Assembly: GCA_013350335.1 (NCBI GenBank)
Contig: CM023533.1
Location: 33,028,869-33,092,868 of the forward strand
Direction of reading: 5' to 3'
DNA: 64,000 nt
Source of the DNA: Chimonanthus salicifolius
Lineage: Eukaryota > Streptophyta > Magnoliopsida > Laurales > Calycanthaceae
In this document: one piece after another, positions 61,901 to 64,000 of the stretch
Numbering within the stretch: the stretch's first letter is position 1
Layout of the letters: every line of letters begins with the position of its first letter
Position numbers and translations under genes: made by a program
Notes under the pieces: generated by a model
The model's input: the letters and a program-made list of their open reading frames with translations, nothing else
Databases searched by the model: none
What the model was told of the DNA's origin: nothing

Positions 61901-64000
61901 GATGTCAATCGGAGATTATTCAAAGGCCCAAAAACTATCGGTGCAAATGGCGAGATTCTCTGTAGCTTCTCCTCATGCTCCTACTTCCAAAACTACCCTT
62001 CCTACTCCTCCCGTTGCGGAGATTCAAAAACCAACCTTCTCTCAGATTGTCGTTGCTCCTGTTTGGACTGTCATCTCTAACATAGGCAAATCCATTATCC
62101 TGGGTAAAACGACAATTGACCAGAGGGTTAATTCTTTAAAAATGTGCCTAGTAGTCACTCTCCCATCTTCATCGGTTGGCATCCTTGATGTCGAGGCATT
62201 GGTAATGTCTTTGTCAATCGGATTGACTCTTTTTTTCTTTTGAGAAGTAACTTCATTACCAAAAAAGAGGAGAGAGAACAAATACAAACTAAAACAAAAG
62301 CAGGCACAAATAGCCTACCATAAAAAGGGTCACACTCTGATGAGCCAACTCATCTGCCTCTGAATTTGTGGATCTGATTGACTCTTTTCATGCCCTACTC
62401 TCCTTCAAAATTGTTGAGGAAGTTGGCCTCTTGCTTTTGGAGTTGCTGGTCCTTTGAGAGGCCCCTTTCTCCAATCTTGGTTTTTTGGTTAGCGTATTTT
62501 GATCTCACATCAACTTGGGTGGGAGTTTTTGGGCTTCCTCTTTGGGCATAGTTCCTAGAATAACTCCTGGTTACCCATCTCCTAGTCGAACACTTGCTCA
62601 TTTCGCTAATGGTTGTTCCCTTCTTGATGGATTAGCGTGCATATGCTTCCTCTCAATGTACTTTTATAGTTCCGCTATTGTTAATATTATCTGAACTAAC
62701 CCGAAAAAAAACAAAGAATTAAGTGAAAACTGATCTTGGTACAGGAGACTCAGCTTGCTCCACATAGAAGAAACATTCAAGATCTTCTTTGTGATTCAAG
62801 TATGTATCTTCCATTCCTTTGAAGTGTGTTTACATGTGCTCCTAACTGAACATGGTGAGGGTGCTTCTTTTGGTGAAAGTGGTCACTCAAACCCGCTACC
62901 TAGAGGTTGCAACATAGAGTGCCTTACCCTGTGTTATATAGGCCTGCATCAAATGGTTTGAGCATTTGGCAGAACTATTATTCTGCTATACCTCTTAAAA
63001 GGAGAAAATAGATTTTCTGCTATGCAATTGTGCCAGTTTGAGTTTAAAAACCATGCTTTGGTGGTAAATTCCAGTTCTAATCAATCTCTCAGTGATCAGC
63101 ACTGGTATTTGCTTTGAGGAGGAAAGGCAGGGTGAATGCACAGAACATACTGTCATTTCAGATATGTGTGCTGCCTGCAATATGAAGAAAAAGGACTATC
63201 TTTTGCTCACAAAATATGCAAAAATCTAAAAAATTCTGTAAAATACTAAAATCTAATTGCAACCTTTTGAGATTCCCCTCTTCACATTCTCTTGATGTTG
63301 CTACTTTAACCGGCAATGTCAGGCCTGACTCCTTACCCAGATCCGTATCAGAGTATGTACCAGCAAAGAAGATTGGGTGCTCTAGGAATAGAGTGGCGCC
63401 CTCCTTCTGTAAAATTCAGCATTGGCCCAGCTGAAAATGGACATCCTGGCATCCAAGATTATCAAATATTGCCACCGCTTCCAGATTTGGACAGATTGAT
63501 GGAACCCCTACCGGAGTTTGTTGACACCATGGACTGGCAACAAGAAAATGAAGTTCAGAGCGATGATACAGATTCAGAGTATAATGTTCCTGAGGAGTAT
63601 GTGGGTGAAGGTGAGCATGGAAGTGTAAATGCTGGTTCTTCTAGTGATTTAGAGTGCACTGGTGAAGATAGCGAGGATGACAATATTAGCAAGGAAGGCT
63701 TCCGCAGATCCAAAAGGAAGAAAATCAAGGTACGATTTAAAAAAAAAAATGCTTTTGGCTATATAATTGCTGTTTGATTTCTATAACTTTCTGCTGCTTC
63801 GAAGAATAATGTAGTTTCATTTATTGTTCCTCAGGTTGATTTCACTACTAGTACTGGGAGGCGTGTGAAGAGGAAAAACTTAGATGAATGGGATACTTCA
63901 TTACAGAGTAACAAAAGAAAGAAAGTCAAACACGGTAAGTCAGCTACAAGGAGGAGAAAATCATCTGCATCCAAGTCATTGCGGCCTCAGAGGCTTGCTG
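36403..64000 (+). CDS. Bromodomain and WD repeat-containing protein (BRWD/PHIP-like), partial at 3' end
   Basis: Twenty exons: 36403-36758, 40854-41008, 41443-41682, 43476-43585, 43885-43962, 44060-44166, 49939-50030, 50107-50222, 50712-50815, 51542-51619, 52381-52460, 53405-53564, 56425-56495, 59737-59817, 59910-59980, 60553-60649, 60737-60796, 62745-62799, 63323-63729, 63835-64000 (open). All introns are GT-AG. Phases agree except between exons 10 and 11, where one extra base breaks the frame (see findings). About 894 codons are visible. An N-terminal helical region (45-120) and WD repeats (about 238-670) are followed by an acidic stretch and basic, nuclear-localisation-like clusters. The bromodomain expected in the family lies beyond the window. 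Animal relatives act as chromatin readers and as substrate adaptors of CUL4-DDB1 ligases. The WDAR motif at residues 359-362 would suit DDB1 binding, but the function here is inferred. Confidence 0.9.
38122..38254. repeat. Compound microsatellite (CT)n(TA)n(CACG)n
   Basis: A CT run (about 38122-38144) passes into a TA run to about 38210, then ACACACGCACGCACGC and GCTAGCTAGCTTGC units. It is in intron 1 of the BRWD-like gene. Confidence 0.9.
39411..40200 (-). mobile_element. LINE 3' end (RNase H), antisense in BRWD-like intron 1
   Basis: Plus-strand T-run at about 39417-39430. On the minus strand HKLNFDCSVSNDSSYAGIGG and, further on, LQHIPRSVNMVADFLVLA are the start and end of a LINE RNase H domain. 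Frameshifted and truncated. The right boundary is approximate. Confidence 0.75.
40854..44166 (+). CDS. BRWD-like exons 2-6: linker and first WD repeats
   Basis: Exon 2 (40854-41008) encodes YPHIENDHLVKLLKQLLLSN. Exon 3 (41443-41682) has LRWPHMQADQVRGLCLREIG and RKHHRAPSIRAACYTIAKPS, the most conserved linker of the family, then LRGHRDAVYC. Exon 4 (43476-43585) gives the first WD blade (VITGSDDRLVKIW). Exon 5 (43885-43962) gives the second (SNDCTIRV). Exon 6 (44060-44166) gives VLRGHTAAVTAIAFSPR of the third. The phases 2-1-1-0-0-2 chain without conflict. Confidence 0.93.
42559..42759 (+). mobile_element. tRNA-derived SINE with 17-bp target duplication
   Basis: AGATTTCTTTTAGAATT (42542-42558) and AGATTTCTTTGAGAATT (42760-42776) differ at one base. 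The body has a tRNA-like head with TAGTTCGAGTCCC (box B), a GC-rich middle (GTGGGTGTGGGGCGTCTCC) and a short A-tail near 42748. It is in intron 3 of the BRWD-like gene. Confidence 0.8.
44393..44886 (+). mobile_element. TRIM-type LTR element (5' LTR shortened)
   Basis: The right LTR is 44769-44886 (TGTCACAGAG...TATGTAACA). The left LTR, 44393-44458, has the same ends (TGTCACGGGT; GGATGGGAAGCCCCTCCG) but lacks the middle. TGGTATCAGAGC, the primer binding site for initiator tRNA-Met, lies at 44460-44471, one base after the left LTR. A purine-rich tract (GGGTTGGGGAG) precedes the right LTR. Under 500 bp and non-coding, as expected for a TRIM. In intron 6 of the BRWD-like gene. Confidence 0.8.
44958..45200 (-). 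mobile_element. LINE 3'-end fragment, antisense
   Basis: A T-run at 44965-44982 is followed by GAGCAGTAACAGTGAAAATT, the reverse complement of a LINE 3' terminus. The same ...GTTAC(T/C)GCTC-A(n) end is seen at 31107. No coding domain. The right end is approximate. Confidence 0.6.
45730..46287 (-). mobile_element. TRIM-type LTR element, complete, minus orientation
   Basis: Two LTRs of about 230 bp (45730-45960 and 46059-46287), each TGTAA(T/C)GACCCG...GGTATTACA. GGCTCTGATACCA at 46044-46056 is the reverse complement of the tRNA-Met primer site, beside the right LTR. ATCTACCCCCTTTAAAG next to the left LTR is the polypurine tract on the minus strand. The flanks GTTTA and GTGTA are an almost intact 5-bp duplication. 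Non-coding interior of 98 bp. Confidence 0.88.
46640..46980 (-). mobile_element. Probable LINE-derived fragment, antisense
   Basis: A T-run with TTATTAAAACTATCATTCAA resembles the antisense 3' ends of other LINE pieces in this gene. A 64-codon minus-strand frame lies next to it (46767-46961) that I cannot assign. Low certainty. Confidence 0.35.
47085..48109. mobile_element. hAT-type non-autonomous element, 1 kb, GTGCGATTC family
   Basis: Perfect 8-bp flanks CTCCAAAC (47077-47084 and 48110-48117). Terminal inverted repeats: CAATGTTGTTAAAATCG and, from the right, CAATGTTGTCAAACTCG (15 of 17). Near the ends are repeated words of the type AATCGTGCGATTCAAATCG and GATTTTCGATACGATTCG. The interior is T-rich with no transposase. 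In intron 6 of the BRWD-like gene. Confidence 0.85.
48701..48775 (-). mobile_element. SINE head (tRNA-derived), minus strand
   Basis: On the minus strand, GGCATAATCAGTTGGCTTG (box A-like) and GGACTCGAGTTCGACTCTCC (box B) are spaced about 35 nt apart. No intact tail or target duplication was defined. Confidence 0.5.
49884..49925. repeat. (CT)n microsatellite just before BRWD-like exon 7
   Basis: A run of about 20 CT units ends 13 bases before exon 7 (49939) and merges into its polypyrimidine tract. Length changes here could affect acceptor strength. Confidence 0.9.
49939..53564 (+). CDS. BRWD-like exons 7-12: middle WD repeats
   Basis: Exon 7 has DDGSCRIWDAR (blade end with WDAR). Exon 8 has HRIVCCAFNANGTAFVTGSSD. 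Exon 9 has VWSAVKFNSEDSNQPNHEMD and LSGHENVVNYVQF. Exon 10 has SGCAVPSRASTSDASKEENL and PKFKNSW. Exon 11 has DNIVTCSRDGSAIIW. Exon 12 has YHLKVPPPPMPPRGGPRQKS and NMIVWSLDNRFVLAP. Exon 11 is 80 nt where 79 would keep the frame. The inserted base would lie within TTTACCCTATGAC (52382-52394). Confidence 0.88.
51717..52245. mobile_element. hAT-type MITE rich in CCCAACC/GGGTTGG motifs
   Basis: The ends GTGGGGTGCAACTTGGG and, from the right, GTAAGGGTGCAACTTGGGC form inverted repeats. The flanks TTACGGA (51710-51716) and TTATGGA (52246-52252) are a probable decayed target duplication. Inside are many CCCAACC, TGGGTTGG and GGTTGGG words. In intron 10, directly upstream of exon 11. Confidence 0.6.
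54779..55330. mobile_element. TRIM-type LTR element with perfect 5-bp target duplication
   Basis: CATTC at 54774-54778 and 55331-55335. The left LTR is 54779-55003 (TGTAATGACCCGACC...GGGTATCACA) and the right LTR is about 55097-55330. They are highly similar. The interior is about 90 bp with CACCCCCCTAAAAGCCTC, a polypurine tract on the minus strand. It shares GTCCGCTCTGGGCCTC in the LTRs and CCGTCCCCGGCT inside with the element at 45730-46287, so they are related. No coding capacity. In intron 12. Confidence 0.88.
55950..56310. repeat. Second, diverged copy of the 27452-27830 hAT-type repeat
   Basis: Colinear blocks include AAGATGACTAAAATATTA, TTCATTTAAAATAAATTT and CCCATGCAACTTAGC, matching the 27-kb copy in order. 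The target duplication is no longer visible. Confidence 0.6.
56425..60796 (+). CDS. BRWD-like exons 13-17: last WD repeats
   Basis: Exon 13 has DCRICVWNAADGSLVHSLTG. Exon 14 has YVLDVHPFNPRIAMSAGYDG then KIIVWD. Exon 15 has IWDGSPVRIYETGHFKLVDG. Exon 16 has DGTSILLSDDVGQIYILSSG. Exon 17 has FFLGDYHPLTQDTHGNVLDQ. All junctions are in phase. The order and wording are those of plant BRWD-like proteins. Confidence 0.92.
57356..59221 (-). mobile_element. Possible non-autonomous LTR element (minus), fragmentary
   Basis: On the minus strand a segment from 59221 starts TGTTGTGGGACCCACTTCTG. It ends near 58945 in TACA, followed directly by TGGTATCAAAGTC, a near tRNA-Met primer site. This reads as a 5' LTR. 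A TATA-like CTATAAATATGC (minus) lies at about 58609. The interior to 57480 has open minus-strand frames rich in Pro and Ser without a domain I know. At the far left TGTTATGGGACCCACTTCTG occurs on the plus strand, so the second end is inverted, not a direct LTR. Internal motifs match the relic at 6640-6960. In intron 13. Confidence 0.35.
59490..59600. repeat. Short repeat related to 61450-61600
   Basis: CAGATAGGCAGT, CCAAATCCAA and, further on, a CCAAC...GATGG...GATGA series occur in the same order in both places. Possibly the body of a SINE. Confidence 0.4.
61450..61600 (+). mobile_element. SINE-like repeat with box B
   Basis: GTTGTGGGTTCAAGTACC (61484-61501) is a box B-like sequence. The body downstream matches 59490-59600. 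Box A is degenerate (GGGCTTATTGTTACAACC). Confidence 0.4.
61764..62720 (+). mobile_element. LINE ORF1 fragment (RRM-type), sense orientation, frameshifted
   Basis: RKFGKFVDSFIPMSKESKNH is followed by RGFAISSFATEIEA and, in the next frame, VDVNRRLFKGPKTIGANGEI. Together they resemble the RNA-binding ORF1 of some plant L1 elements, split by a frameshift near 61890. The element is interrupted by a small antisense LINE tail at 62234-62375. In intron 17 and in the same orientation as the host gene. Confidence 0.5.
62234..62375 (-). mobile_element. 142-bp LINE tail insertion with 13-bp target duplication
   Basis: GATTGACTCTTTT occurs at 62221-62233 and 62376-62388. The insert begins with TTTCTTTTGAGAAGTAAC, the antisense of a LINE 3' end, and carries no frame. 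It lies inside the older LINE ORF1 piece. Confidence 0.8.
62745..64000 (+). CDS. BRWD-like exons 18-20: post-WD region, runs off the window
   Basis: Exon 18 encodes ETQLAPHRRNIQDLLCDS. Exon 19 (63323-63729) has PYQSMYQQRRLGALGIEWRP, then PLPEFVDTMDWQQENEVQSD, an acidic stretch and RRSKRKKIK. Exon 20 starts VDFTTSTGRRVKRKNLDEWD and includes NKRKKVK and SLRPQRLA at the edge. A GTAAGT at 63935 follows a usable donor context, but the conserved reading continues through it. The last codons therefore belong to the exon. Confidence 0.9.

Noticed and set aside
63935..63940. GTAAGT in exon 20 of the BRWD-like gene as a donor site
   Set aside because: The downstream codons continue the conserved basic region (SLRPQRLA), so the exon is read through here.
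1..64000. A new multi-gene system or cluster
   Set aside because: The three protein genes belong to unrelated known plant families and are widely spaced. The unusual content is transposon-derived.

Overview
The window is nuclear DNA of a flowering plant. It has spliced genes with GT-AG introns, an intronless 6-phosphogluconate dehydrogenase gene as is usual in plants, a plant tRNA-His, and dense plant transposable elements (LINEs, tRNA-derived SINEs, copia, TRIMs, hAT-type and Stowaway MITEs). The species cannot be named from sequence alone; a magnoliid-like genome is only a guess from the repeat style.

Layout: 1-6.4 kb is AT-rich intergenic DNA with a Stowaway MITE, a SINE relic and a long (TA)n tract. 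At 6452-10899 (+) lies a six-exon gene for a TRF2/HOY1 PH-like domain protein (572 codons read through cleanly). At 10.9-16.8 kb is intergenic DNA with a hAT-type MITE that has an 8-bp target duplication, a tRNA-His(GUG) gene and a SINE. At 17132-18616 (+) is the complete intronless cytosolic-type 6-phosphogluconate dehydrogenase gene with a TATA box and a pyrimidine-rich leader. At 18.6-26.3 kb are repeats only, including a second intact copy of the hAT-type MITE and a 51-bp-arm inverted repeat.

From about 26.3 kb (probable 5'UTR exon) to beyond the right edge runs one very large gene on the + strand. It encodes the plant bromodomain-and-WD-repeat protein (BRWD/PHIP-like). Twenty coding exons are visible (36403 to 64000, about 894 codons); the bromodomain part lies outside. 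Its introns are full of nested transposons: a copia element broken by two LINE insertions, at least seven antisense LINE 3' pieces, three TRIM-type LTR elements, SINEs and three hAT-type MITEs.

The three protein genes look functionally unrelated (probable nuclear protein, oxidative pentose phosphate enzyme, probable chromatin/ubiquitin-ligase adaptor). The points most worth checking are an apparent +1 frame conflict at exon 11 of the BRWD-like gene, the families of short hAT-type elements packed with palindromic subterminal motifs, and several retroposon insertions whose target-site duplications can be read directly.
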